Shown: piece by piece, positions 6,807 to 14,612 of the stretch
How the letters are laid out: the number at the start of each line of letters is the position of its first letter
Position numbering within the stretch: the stretch's first letter is position 1
DNA from: CAZEER01 sp964511215
GTDB taxonomy: Bacteria; Fidelibacterota; Marinisomatia; Marinisomatales; UBA1611
Assembly: GCA_964511215.1 (NCBI GenBank)
Contig: CAZEER010000046.1
Span: 1-19,084 of the forward strand
Reading direction: 5' to 3'
Length of the DNA: 19,084 nucleotides
Program-made: the position numbers and the translations under genes
The notes under the pieces: generated by a model
What the model was told of the DNA's origin: nothing
The model's input: only the letters and a program-made list of their open reading frames with translations
Database searches by the model: none

Positions 6807-7292
6807 TTACTTTTTCTTTCGACCAAAGAATCCTTTTTTCTTAGGTGGCTCTTCTTCAGATTCTTCTTTTGGTTTTGATCCTTCGTCACCTAATCTTCCT
6901 GCCTCTTCGAGTTTTCTTTCCCACTCACTCATCTCTTCATTATTTTTATCAACCCCAGCAGTATTTGGCTCATTATCAACGGTATCTCTATTTTCTAGGC
7001 TTGCTTCAGGGTTATTCCAAATTTCTTTCAACTTCTCATGACGTTTTTCAGCATTATCCTTTAACTTTTCCATCATTTCACTAACTTCTTCATGGAAATC
7101 AGCAACAGTCTGTTCTAACCGCTTAATTAACTCTTCCTGTAGAGGACCGCCAAATCCGTCTCCTACTTCTTCCATAAGATTCCCAAACTGATCCATTAGA
7201 TATTGTTTTTGAGGATCGATTACTGTTTGGTCTACATTTTCTTCTAAAACCGGTTCGGTGTTTTCTTTTTCACTAGAAGCGTTTCTAGGCAT
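6807..7292 (-). CDS. Highly charged, coiled-coil-prone protein of unknown function
   Basis: I do not recognise this 161-residue protein. It has no signal peptide and no membrane segment. The first 25 residues and roughly residues 90-160 are rich in E, K, D, N and P and look disordered. The middle (about 28-95) has long runs with helix-forming, heptad-like spacing, including LMDQFGNLMEEVGDGFGG and EELIKRLEQTVADFHEEVSEM, so a helical bundle or coiled coil is likely. The C terminus switches sharply from an acidic ESEEEPP segment to a basic KKKGFFGRKKK tail, a shape often seen in membrane- or nucleic-acid-touching tails (inference). The ATG at 7292 has GGAG 7 bases upstream, so the start is well supported. 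It sits between two genes for exported unknown proteins, 14 bases after the upstream one. Confidence 0.75.
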   Translation of the reverse strand: MPRNASSEKENTEPVLEENVDQTVIDPQKQYLMDQFGNLMEEVGDGFGGPLQEELIKRLEQTVADFHEEVSEMMEKLKDNAEKRHEKLKEIWNNPEASLENRDTVDNEPNTAGVDKNNEEMSEWERKLEEAGRLGDEGSKPKEESEEEPPKKKGFFGRKKK

Positions 7293-7306
7293 ATATACTC
7301 CAATCG

Positions 7307-8107
7307 TTATTTAAAATTTTTTCTTTCAAACTCTGCTTCCGATAAAATTATCGTATCCGATGAGGTCAATAATGTACTGATAGCATCAAACACTTCGCTA
7401 CTAAAAAGAAGTCCTGAGACAATTCCAATTAACTGCCTATATACTACTATATCTTTCCTAGGAATATTGTATTCATTTAATCCCACAGGACGTTGAATAT
7501 TATACTCATTGGCAATCACTAATCCAAGAACACTTGTTAGTGCATACATATATATTCTATATTTCTCATATTTACCAAAAGTGGTTCTATACGAAATTTG
7601 ATCTAAATCATATAGACTTATTTTTTCAATAATATTAGCAGTTTGAATAAATAAAGATTTATCTTCAACCTTAAATAGAGTTCCCTTCAGTTTTTTATTA
7701 CCGGAGTGCTTTAGTTCCACATACTGTGGCTTTGGTATGTCATTAACTATCTTCTCAGCCCTTAGAAAATCCATTCCAGCATACATGGCAAACTTTGCCT
7801 CTTCTGTAAAAGGTGGTTGCTGATTAACATGTAACTGCAATTGATTCAATTCATTTTGATTGATATATCTTCGAACTTTAGTTTTTTTATTCTTTATTAT
7901 CTTTACAATTAATAATCGATATTGGTCATTGTTAATTTTATTAATCTGAGCATTTAGAAATCCTTTTTCATTGGGGAATATCCTATAATATCGATTTTCA
8001 TGAATATCAATTTCGGTTCCAACATTTTTACTTAAAATTATAATTTCTGTTTTCCCAATTAATTGGCTATGTATTATAAAAATGAATAAAAAGAAAAATA
8101 CTTTCAT
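7307..8107 (-). CDS. Exported protein of unknown function with C-terminal hydrophobic segments
   Basis: I do not recognise this 266-residue protein. Residues 1-19 (MKVFFFLFIFIIHSQLIGK) form a signal peptide. The next part (about 20-95) has the pattern GTEIDIHENRYYRIFP followed by alternating strands. A region around 135-170 (KLKGTLFKVEDKSLFIQT, then a YDLDQISYRT strand) looks like a small beta-barrel fold common in exported proteins of this bacterial group. Two hydrophobic stretches near the end (YALTSVLGLVIA and LIGIVSGLLF) could be membrane hairpins. Between them the short element NEYNI occurs twice within 20 residues, a small internal duplication. The ATG overlaps the stop of the FecR/barrel gene by one base (TAATG), so translation is probably coupled and the product may act with it in the envelope (inference). 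Confidence 0.75.
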   Translation of the reverse strand: MKVFFFLFIFIIHSQLIGKTEIIILSKNVGTEIDIHENRYYRIFPNEKGFLNAQINKINNDQYRLLIVKIIKNKKTKVRRYINQNELNQLQLHVNQQPPFTEEAKFAMYAGMDFLRAEKIVNDIPKPQYVELKHSGNKKLKGTLFKVEDKSLFIQTANIIEKISLYDLDQISYRTTFGKYEKYRIYMYALTSVLGLVIANEYNIQRPVGLNEYNIPRKDIVVYRQLIGIVSGLLFSSEVFDAISTLLTSSDTIILSEAEFERKNFK

Positions 8108-10377
8108 TAAAAATTAAAGGTGGTTTCTATAGTGGTTTGTTTTATTGCCTCTAAACTACCCGTACCATCTTCACGATAAAATTGACGGAAATTCCAAACT
8201 AGGCTCACGCCTTTACTCAATTCATAGCCTATGCTATATCCCATTATAGTATTTTCAGAAGGGTTGTTAAAGTCAAATGGATTATCGTCATTATTCCGCT
8301 GATAATAGGCCATAGCGGAACTAACCTTAGGAATATTTTCAGTGTTTAAATTGATGTATGATGAAAAACTTTTTAATTCAGAAGTGTCAGCTTTCATGTT
8401 AGCATATGATGCTGAAAAATTGATTAAATTAAAAAGATCAATTCCAGCAGAACCATAAAGTCCTTTTGAATTAAAATCATCATTGTAAACACTAAAAAGA
8501 GCCATGTCTTTTGTTTGAACTATGGTTTGTCCATTTATAGTGCTTGTTGTTACTCTATTTAAATCGTAGGCCTGATCAAAAAATTGAGGAATATATGAAC
8601 CACTTATAATCCTATATTCTATTGATAAATTTAATATTCCAAATATTGTAGAGGCCAACCCTGGAACCGTAATACCTGATCCTGATTTTTCAGATCTATC
8701 AAAATCAGAATCATTACTCGCGGCTGGGAAAGATAAATTATTGTATTCACCATAAAATTTTAGCTTAAATAATTTTGAATCATAAATTGGATAGCCAACA
8801 TCAAGTGCATATCCATTGGTTCTGGCTATGTTATTTTTTAAACTAAAAGGTGTAGCCTTAAGAATAACATCTTCAGAATTTTCATCTTTATCAAGTAGAT
8901 TGTCACCATCTGAGTCTATGTCATATTCTGTCGTATCTATTCCATCATGAGGATCGGGGATACCATCGCCATCAGTATCATTCCATATATTTGAATTTTC
9001 TGGAAAATCATCAAAAATATCTGGGTAACTGTCCTCATCCTTATCTTTTAATCCCGAAAACATATTTCCATCAGATACATAATTCACTCCTATTGATAGA
9101 GGGAAATTTTCTGAAACTGTATAAGCAATTCTTAATCCAGTCACAGTTCCTCCTCGTGAATAATCTTTAATGTTTGACAAGAAAACTTCACCACCAACAG
9201 GACCTATATTGAATCCTGTATTAATTCCAACACGTCGAACTGTTGGAAATTCCATCATATTAGAGTAATTATTCATAAGGCCCCCATAGCCTAGTGTCAT
9301 ACCTTCGATAGAACCATATTTCACCCATCCTGGATCATTTTTTTCACCATATTTCACATAAAGAATTTTATCTAAAATTAAGCCTGGATCATTTTCAATA
9401 TCCCATTCATCATTGCGTATATTTCCTTCATTATCTAAGTAAAGCATCAAGTCTAAGCCTATTCCTATTTTCCCTATATTTATTTCAGGCCTTAGAGCTA
9501 TCTGATTATATAAAACTCCATCCAGAGTAACAGACCCAATTCCCAGTCCCATTGAAAAAGGTTTTGGCGGTGGCCCTGATTCAGGTTTCTTTAAATCATT
9601 ATCTTCCTTTTCAATAGGTTTTTCAATTTTTTCTTCTTTTACTGATTGAGAATCATTTTCAGGTTTCATGGGTTTTTCAGGTTCAACTTGGTTTACTTTT
9701 TTGGTATCAATCTTTTTCTCATTTTTAATTTCTTTTGTTTCTTTCTTTTCAGGCTCAATAATCTTTTCTATTTCAGGCTCAATATTTTCATTAACCTCTG
9801 GGTCATCAGGATAATCTTTAGGGGATGCAACTGCCTGTACTAAATCTCCTGTAGCATTGCTAAAGGCTTTTTGGCCTGGCCCAACATTTATAGTTTGCCC
9901 ACTAACCATATTTAAGACCTCAAACAGACCTTCTTTGCAAATAAATTGTTCAATTCCCTTTTGACTTACAATTGCTGCAAATTCTGTGCCTTTTACACTT
10001 GCAACAGAAACCGGTGTTTGAATTCGAAAAGCTTTTCCTTTATCTGTTTTATTTACTTTATTTAATAGAGTACCATATTGTAGATCTATTGTCCTTGTAT
10101 TCTTTGAATCCATAAAGCTAAACTTTGAATTGTTCTTAATTTTCACAACTGATCTGTCATCAATATAAATAGCCGCTGCAAAACCTATATCACCCACTTT
10201 AATTTCATCACCGTTAACGATAGCAGACCCTGCTCTTGCAGTTTCGGAAAAAGTATTCATCCCTAGACGTTTTATATAAACCTGCCCTTCAACTTTTACA
10301 AGTCGCGCTATGACGTTAGCATTTAATATAGGAGCTATACTAAAAGCAGTAATAAGGATTAATAATTTTCGAACCAT
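8107..10377 (-). CDS. Outer-membrane protein: FecR domain, charged linker, TSP3-like calcium repeats, beta barrel
   Basis: This 756-residue protein has a signal peptide (1-20) and a FecR domain (about 25-180; key segments GSAIVNGDEIKVGD, FRIQTPVSVASVKGTEFA and VGPGQKA). A Lys/Glu/Pro linker follows (about 190-272), then a C-terminal part with alternating strands and a final phenylalanine (TTIETTFNF) typical of outer-membrane barrels. Inserted at about 444-500 are Asp-rich loops such as NDTDGDGIPDPHDGID and DIDSDGDNLLDKDEN, resembling thrombospondin type 3 / EF-hand-like calcium sites. FecR usually senses outer-membrane receptor signals or binds at the cell wall; no sigma factor or receptor gene is nearby. 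Here the charged linker could span periplasm or peptidoglycan between the FecR part and the barrel (inference). The ATG at 10377 has a weak GAAGA upstream. The role is unknown; a wall-linked porin or adhesin is possible. Confidence 0.85.
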   Translation of the reverse strand: MVRKLLILITAFSIAPILNANVIARLVKVEGQVYIKRLGMNTFSETARAGSAIVNGDEIKVGDIGFAAAIYIDDRSVVKIKNNSKFSFMDSKNTRTIDLQYGTLLNKVNKTDKGKAFRIQTPVSVASVKGTEFAAIVSQKGIEQFICKEGLFEVLNMVSGQTINVGPGQKAFSNATGDLVQAVASPKDYPDDPEVNENIEPEIEKIIEPEKKETKEIKNEKKIDTKKVNQVEPEKPMKPENDSQSVKEEKIEKPIEKEDNDLKKPESGPPPKPFSMGLGIGSVTLDGVLYNQIALRPEINIGKIGIGLDLMLYLDNEGNIRNDEWDIENDPGLILDKILYVKYGEKNDPGWVKYGSIEGMTLGYGGLMNNYSNMMEFPTVRRVGINTGFNIGPVGGEVFLSNIKDYSRGGTVTGLRIAYTVSENFPLSIGVNYVSDGNMFSGLKDKDEDSYPDIFDDFPENSNIWNDTDGDGIPDPHDGIDTTEYDIDSDGDNLLDKDENSEDVILKATPFSLKNNIARTNGYALDVGYPIYDSKLFKLKFYGEYNNLSFPAASNDSDFDRSEKSGSGITVPGLASTIFGILNLSIEYRIISGSYIPQFFDQAYDLNRVTTSTINGQTIVQTKDMALFSVYNDDFNSKGLYGSAGIDLFNLINFSASYANMKADTSELKSFSSYINLNTENIPKVSSAMAYYQRNNDDNPFDFNNPSENTIMGYSIGYELSKGVSLVWNFRQFYREDGTGSLEAIKQTTIETTFNF

Positions 10378-10408
10378 TATTCTTCACATTCTCTCGATTT
10401 ATAGAAAA

Positions 10409-13153
10409 TTACCTTTTTATTGCCTTATATACTAACGCTTCTATGGATTCAAATGTCATTTTCAATTGGTCACTTAAACCAACTTCGCATGTCCTACTGG
10501 TTGATACACCATTACTACTCAGGTTATCTAATCCAGAAAGATTCACAGCATTTTTTGTAAGCTCTGGAAATCTAAAACCTCTGTCACCGCCAGTTCCGCA
10601 ACAAAAATCATTAACAGGTGTCTCAATATTTGAACAAAACAAACCCAATAGATCTTTTAAATCTCTACTATTATTCATTTTTTGTGCTGAACATACTTTA
10701 TGAGCATATACCGGTTTTTCTATATTTTTAAATTCTAGATTATCTTTAATGAGGTTTAAATATGATACTGAGTCCAATACTTCAATTTCTTTCAAACGAC
10801 TATCTTCCTTTAAATACTGTGTGCATGGTGACATGTCAACCACAACTGGAATTTTATTGCCTTTGGCTTCATTCAAAATTATTTTTATTAAATCATCACG
10901 CAGTTTTTCACCAGTTTTGATATATCCTCTAGAGCTATACGCCATCCCACAACAATGTTTATTTAATAAAGTAGGGTTGCTTGTTTTGATATCAGCTAGT
11001 TTAGAAATATTCGCTAAAATTTCTGTAGAACTTTTACCATTTGAATCACCAGCCAATACTCTATTAACACATGAAGAGACATGAATGTATTCTGGATTTT
11101 CATTGATATTTGTGGGTATTGACTTAGATAATTGAAATCCTTGAGTTGGCCATATTGGTAAAAAACCGCTTGTAATTTTATTCAAATAAATCGTTGAATT
11201 TCTGAAGGATGTTTTCCCTAGAATCTTTTCCAATAACAAGGCGGCTCTAATTCCAGTTCTAACTAAAAATAATACTACATCAAAGTAATTGCTTGATAGG
11301 TCAATCAACCAGGGATCATTGTCACCTTGAGACCGTAAAGATTTCACCATTGAACCGGTGTCAATGTTTACAGGACATTCTATAGAACATAGTCCATCAG
11401 TAGCGCAAGTGTCGCTAACATAGTGATTCATTTGTTTAATATCATTTTTAGAAAACTCCATATATTTTGATTCACGCATAACGGCTATTCTCTGTCTTGG
11501 CGTAAGAGTGTAACCTCTGCTGGGGCATACTTTTTCACAAAAACCACATTCAACACATGAGTCCACTAGATTGCTAACTTTCGGCATAGGTTTCAAGTTT
11601 TTCATGTGAAGTCTTTTATCTTTTGATAGAAGAACATCTGGATTCATAATATTCAACGGATCAACCAGTGATTTTATTTTCCACATCAATTCATATATCT
11701 CTCCGCCCCATTCTTTTTCAACAAATGATGCCATATTTCGTCCCGTTCCATGCTCGGCCTTTAATGAACCATCAAATCTATTTAAAGTCATCGTAGATAA
11801 TTCTTTCATCATTTTTTCAAAATTATCTATTCCATCTTGCTCATCTAGGTCTATTGATGTTTGAAAATGTATATTACCATCTTTTGCATGCCCATATATA
11901 ACTCCATCTTGAAAATTACAATTTGAAAAAATATTTTTTAATTCCCTTATAGCAGGAGCTAAACTATCTGAATCAATAGCTATATCTTCTGTAATAACAC
12001 TCGTACCTGCTTTCCTTAGAGATCCAATTGTTGGATACAATCCTTTTCGAATGTTCCATATTATTTCCCTATTTTTTGAATCGTTTACCAATTGGAATGA
12101 TAATATGGAATCATTTTTATTTGTGAGCCCTTGAGATTCTTTTATCGCTCTAGCGATTTCATCTTCAGACTCATCCTGAAATTCTATAAGCAAGCCCGTA
12201 TTATCATCACTAATCGATAAAGGATCATAGGGTGATTTTTCATAGTGTATTGCTGTCCTAAGCGACTGATCATCTAAAAATTCAATAGCCGAAGCCCCCA
12301 AACCTTTGAAATCTTTTACAGATTTAGCTGCCATTTCAGGAGAGTTAAATAATATCAGGCCAGTAGCTTTATGAGAATAATTTGGTACTGTATCTAAAGT
12401 TACATCAGAAATAAATGCCAATGTCCCTTCAGAGCCAACAAGCAGGTGTGCGAAAATATCAAGAGGCTCTTTATAATCAATAAATGAATTCATTGAATAG
12501 CCTATTGTATTTTTTATTCTATATTTATTACGGATTTTATTGACGAGTGATTTTTTTTCAATTATCTTATTGCGAATTTTAATCAAACCCTCTGCAATAG
12601 TTGGGTCCGTATTGATAAATTTATTATTTTCTTCTTTCTTAGAAGTAGAGTATTGATTCCCATTAGGCAAAATGAATGAAAGATCTTTTAAAGTATGATA
12701 AGTATTAAACTCAGTGCCACATAACATTCCTGAAGAATTATTTGAGACTATCCCACCAATACATGCTGAATTAATGGAAGCCGGATCAGGACCGATGCGT
12801 CTTGAATAACTTCCCAAAAGTTTATTTGCAAAAGCACCATTTACACCAGGTTGCATTTTAATTGCATGTCCGTTATTTAATATTTTTGCATTATTCCAAT
12901 TATGTAATGTTTCTGCAATGATTCCACTAGATACCGTTTGACCAGATAGTGATGTACCACCCGATCGAAAGGTTACTGGAGTCTTAGTGTTTCTAGCATA
13001 CCTCAATAAATCCTTTACATCATTATCGTGCCTAGGCTTAGCGACAAATTCTGGAACGAGACGATATAAACTTGCATCTCTTGAATAGGCAAGCCTCGTA
13101 ATTAGATCCTTCTTAATTATCTTTTTATTACCTTTAAAATATTTCTGGTTCAT
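10409..13153 (-). CDS. FAD-linked D-2-hydroxyacid dehydrogenase fused to iron-sulfur and CCG domains
   Basis: This 914-residue flavoprotein resembles YdiJ/Dld-type enzymes that oxidise D-2-hydroxyacids (D-lactate, D-2-hydroxyglutarate or similar) and pass electrons onward. In order it shows an FAD-binding PCMH domain (FRSGGTSLSGQ 62-72; RIGPDPASINSACIGG 119-134), the FAD-oxidase C-terminal domain (YGHAKDGNIHFQ 420-431; KAEHGTGRN 465-473), and a two-cluster ferredoxin-like segment (C533-x2-C536-x2-C539-x3-CP; then C583-x5-C589-x3-CP). Two cysteine-rich CCG-type regions follow (SSCVNRV 693-699 with HCCGMAYS 733-740; HKVCSAQK 818-825 with FCCGTGGDRG 850-859). The fusion of dehydrogenase and GlpC-like electron-transfer parts in one chain is typical of the long family members. 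The substrate cannot be read from sequence. Its ATG overlaps the thioesterase stop by four bases (ATGA), so the two are coupled. Confidence 0.92.
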   Translation of the reverse strand: MNQKYFKGNKKIIKKDLITRLAYSRDASLYRLVPEFVAKPRHDNDVKDLLRYARNTKTPVTFRSGGTSLSGQTVSSGIIAETLHNWNNAKILNNGHAIKMQPGVNGAFANKLLGSYSRRIGPDPASINSACIGGIVSNNSSGMLCGTEFNTYHTLKDLSFILPNGNQYSTSKKEENNKFINTDPTIAEGLIKIRNKIIEKKSLVNKIRNKYRIKNTIGYSMNSFIDYKEPLDIFAHLLVGSEGTLAFISDVTLDTVPNYSHKATGLILFNSPEMAAKSVKDFKGLGASAIEFLDDQSLRTAIHYEKSPYDPLSISDDNTGLLIEFQDESEDEIARAIKESQGLTNKNDSILSFQLVNDSKNREIIWNIRKGLYPTIGSLRKAGTSVITEDIAIDSDSLAPAIRELKNIFSNCNFQDGVIYGHAKDGNIHFQTSIDLDEQDGIDNFEKMMKELSTMTLNRFDGSLKAEHGTGRNMASFVEKEWGGEIYELMWKIKSLVDPLNIMNPDVLLSKDKRLHMKNLKPMPKVSNLVDSCVECGFCEKVCPSRGYTLTPRQRIAVMRESKYMEFSKNDIKQMNHYVSDTCATDGLCSIECPVNIDTGSMVKSLRSQGDNDPWLIDLSSNYFDVVLFLVRTGIRAALLLEKILGKTSFRNSTIYLNKITSGFLPIWPTQGFQLSKSIPTNINENPEYIHVSSCVNRVLAGDSNGKSSTEILANISKLADIKTSNPTLLNKHCCGMAYSSRGYIKTGEKLRDDLIKIILNEAKGNKIPVVVDMSPCTQYLKEDSRLKEIEVLDSVSYLNLIKDNLEFKNIEKPVYAHKVCSAQKMNNSRDLKDLLGLFCSNIETPVNDFCCGTGGDRGFRFPELTKNAVNLSGLDNLSSNGVSTSRTCEVGLSDQLKMTFESIEALVYKAIKR

Positions 13154-13572
13154 TTAAAAGGCCTACACATGTTTTTTATTTTTTCTGGAACTGGGATTGA
13201 TTTATTAAGCTTATAGCTGTAGGCTACTAGTGTAAACAATGCTGAACATAGTGGGCGCTCTTCATTTTGATTAAATACTGAAGAAATAAAATCAAAACTC
13301 GAATTACCAATTCTTGATATCCTGTGACCAATATCCAATTTTGATGGATGCGTACTTTGTCTTAAATAATGCACCTCCATTGAAGCTAAAATTGTACTTT
13401 CATCCATATCTTTTCTAATTCCAGAAAACCCTAATTCCAAATAAACATCAACCCTTGCAGATTCCATGTAGGAAAGATAGGACGCATGATTGATGTGATT
13501 AAGTGCATCCATATCTCTCCAACGAGTATTTAAAACTGTCCAGAAATCAAAATCTGATCTACGTAAATTCAT
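13150..13572 (-). CDS. Acyl-CoA thioesterase, 4HBT/YbgC-FadM type hot-dog fold
   Basis: This small hot-dog-fold enzyme is expected to hydrolyse acyl-CoA thioesters in the cytoplasm. The family signature is clear: RWRDMDALNHINHASYLSYMESAR covers the catalytic Asp and the following helix, and the later SMEVHYLRQSTHPSKLDI and SSVFNQNEERPLCSALFTLVAY segments match the core strands. From the ATG at 13572 the protein has 140 residues, a normal length. Another ATG at 13581 would add three residues, but it directly abuts the -10 box of a near-perfect promoter, so it probably lies upstream of the transcription start; I therefore prefer 13572. It is the first gene of the cluster and overlaps the dehydrogenase by four bases. 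Its acyl substrate is unknown. Confidence 0.92.
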   Translation of the reverse strand: MNLRRSDFDFWTVLNTRWRDMDALNHINHASYLSYMESARVDVYLELGFSGIRKDMDESTILASMEVHYLRQSTHPSKLDIGHRISRIGNSSFDFISSVFNQNEERPLCSALFTLVAYSYKLNKSIPVPEKIKNMCRPFK

Positions 13573-13581
13573 TAAGTCCAT

Positions 13582-13610
13582 GTTATAAAATTAATCAAGA
13601 CTTTTGTCAA
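13582..13610 (-). promoter_or_regulatory. Sigma-70 promoter of the thioesterase-dehydrogenase operon
   Basis: On the minus strand TTGACA (13610-13605) is followed by exactly 17 bases and then TATAAC (13587-13582), matching 6/6 and 5/6 of the sigma-70 consensus. The -10 box ends directly at the first ATG (13581), so the normal transcription start would fall near 13575-13572, at or just before the second ATG. This predicts a leaderless or almost leaderless mRNA. Confidence 0.75.
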
Positions 13611-13614
13611 AAGT
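13600..13614. promoter_or_regulatory. Perfect palindrome over the -35 box, possible operator
   Basis: ACTTTTG-T-CAAAAGT is a perfect inverted repeat with 7-base arms and a single central base. It covers the whole -35 box of the promoter at 13582-13610. Such a position would suit a dimeric repressor that blocks RNA polymerase. The regulator is unknown and no regulator gene is present in the window; part of the symmetry may simply follow from the TTGACA sequence. Confidence 0.4.
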
Positions 13615-13642
13615 TTAAACTTAAAAATATAATTATTTGTAA

Positions 13643-13742
13643 NNNNNNNNNNNNNNNNNNNNNNNNNNNNNNNNNNNNNNNNNNNNNNNNNNNNNNNNNN
13701 NNNNNNNNNNNNNNNNNNNNNNNNNNNNNNNNNNNNNNNNNN
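13643..13742. other. Assembly gap, 100 N
   Basis: Exactly 100 undetermined bases, the usual placeholder for a scaffold join of unknown size. It removes the start of the plus-strand gene that follows. The true distance, and strictly also the linkage between the two sides, cannot be judged from this sequence. Confidence 0.99.
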
Positions 13743-14612
13743 TTAATCACAAATGAGATGGGATATTTTTCCAAAGAAAACGTTGGTTACCTTTGGAAAC
13801 CAAAAATACGTGTTACATTAAAAAATTATAAGACAAAAGTTTTTCAACTTAATCCAGATAGGCTTGATTCAAATAATAATGTTGTTGTAAATATTCCTCT
13901 AACCCCACTTCCAATGAATGATAGAGTTACAGATCTAGATAGAAGTACCCTTACTAAAAGAGCCGAAACTTTTTTTATAAGAGGAAATGTTTTTTACAAT
14001 AGAATAAGCTCAAATAACGCCCAAAGAATTATTATTAATTCTGCAGAAGCAATTGAAATAAGACCCAAATATATTTCTATAAAAGTAAATGGCCTAATGT
14101 ATGATGTAGTGAATTGCTATGTACCTCAGGGGGGGAAATATGAAAATCTTTCATATATATTACGCAGTCTTCTTGGCGATCCCCTTTTTAAGGAAAGCGG
14201 ATATCCTATACATTTATCAGAATATTTACTAGAACCATCTGTCATATTTGGCTCTGTCTTTAATAAAAATAATAATGCACCTATTGATGGAGCTGAAATA
14301 ATCCTTACAGAATCAAAAATATCTGATAATAATATTGATAATGATACCTCAAATCTAATTTCCATGTCTGAATATTATTCAAAAGAAAATTCTATTAATC
14401 ATACTCATGGACACCACAGATACAATACTTTTAAAAGACGCGCCTCTGACCAAAATGGCCAGTATGCTTTTACGATAGATAAACCAGGAATCTATCAATT
14501 AACAATTAACCCACCATCTGGCTTTAGTGCAAGGACATCTGGAAACCCATATATAATTGTCCAATACGGACGTGGTGGATGGTACCAGTCGAATTTTTAT
14601 TTAAACCCTTGA
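13743..14612 (+). CDS. Partial protein of unknown function with C-terminal carboxypeptidase-regulatory-like domain
   Basis: The 5' end is lost in the N gap; 289 codons remain. I do not recognise the first part, which has a conserved-looking block (YISIKVNGLMYDVVNCYVPQ) and no catalytic motif I can name. From about residue 180 (SVIFGSVFNKNNNAPIDGAE) to near the end (DQNGQYAFTIDKPGIYQLTI) the pattern is that of a carboxypeptidase-regulatory-like / transthyretin-like beta sandwich: Gly-x-Val start, an A-x-V/I-x-L strand, then a D-x-x-G-x-Y-x-F turn. This is common in exported proteins of Bacteroidetes-like bacteria. A His-rich loop (HTHGHHRY) interrupts that domain and could bind metal (inference). 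The reading frame ends four bases into the likely msrA start (TTGA), so the two genes are probably co-transcribed. Export is likely, but the N terminus is not visible. Confidence 0.8.
   Translation, partial: LITNEMGYFSKENVGYLWKPKIRVTLKNYKTKVFQLNPDRLDSNNNVVVNIPLTPLPMNDRVTDLDRSTLTKRAETFFIRGNVFYNRISSNNAQRIIINSAEAIEIRPKYISIKVNGLMYDVVNCYVPQGGKYENLSYILRSLLGDPLFKESGYPIHLSEYLLEPSVIFGSVFNKNNNAPIDGAEIILTESKISDNNIDNDTSNLISMSEYYSKENSINHTHGHHRYNTFKRRASDQNGQYAFTIDKPGIYQLTINPPSGFSARTSGNPYIIVQYGRGGWYQSNFYLNP

Noticed and set aside
9646..9843. Plus-strand frame encoding a Phe/Asn-rich hydrophobic peptide
   Set aside because: It mirrors the Lys/Glu/Pro-rich linker codons of the FecR/barrel gene; the composition is a direct by-product of GAA/AAA codons read backwards.
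10385..10425. Possible promoter before the FecR/barrel gene (TATAAA)
   Set aside because: The best spaced -35 candidate (AAGGCA) matches only half of the consensus, and the region overlaps the end of the dehydrogenase gene.
13503..13642. Extension of the plus-strand gene backward across the N gap into the thioesterase region
   Set aside because: The continuity exists only because N bases cannot contain a stop; the part before the gap is antisense to the thioesterase and its promoter.
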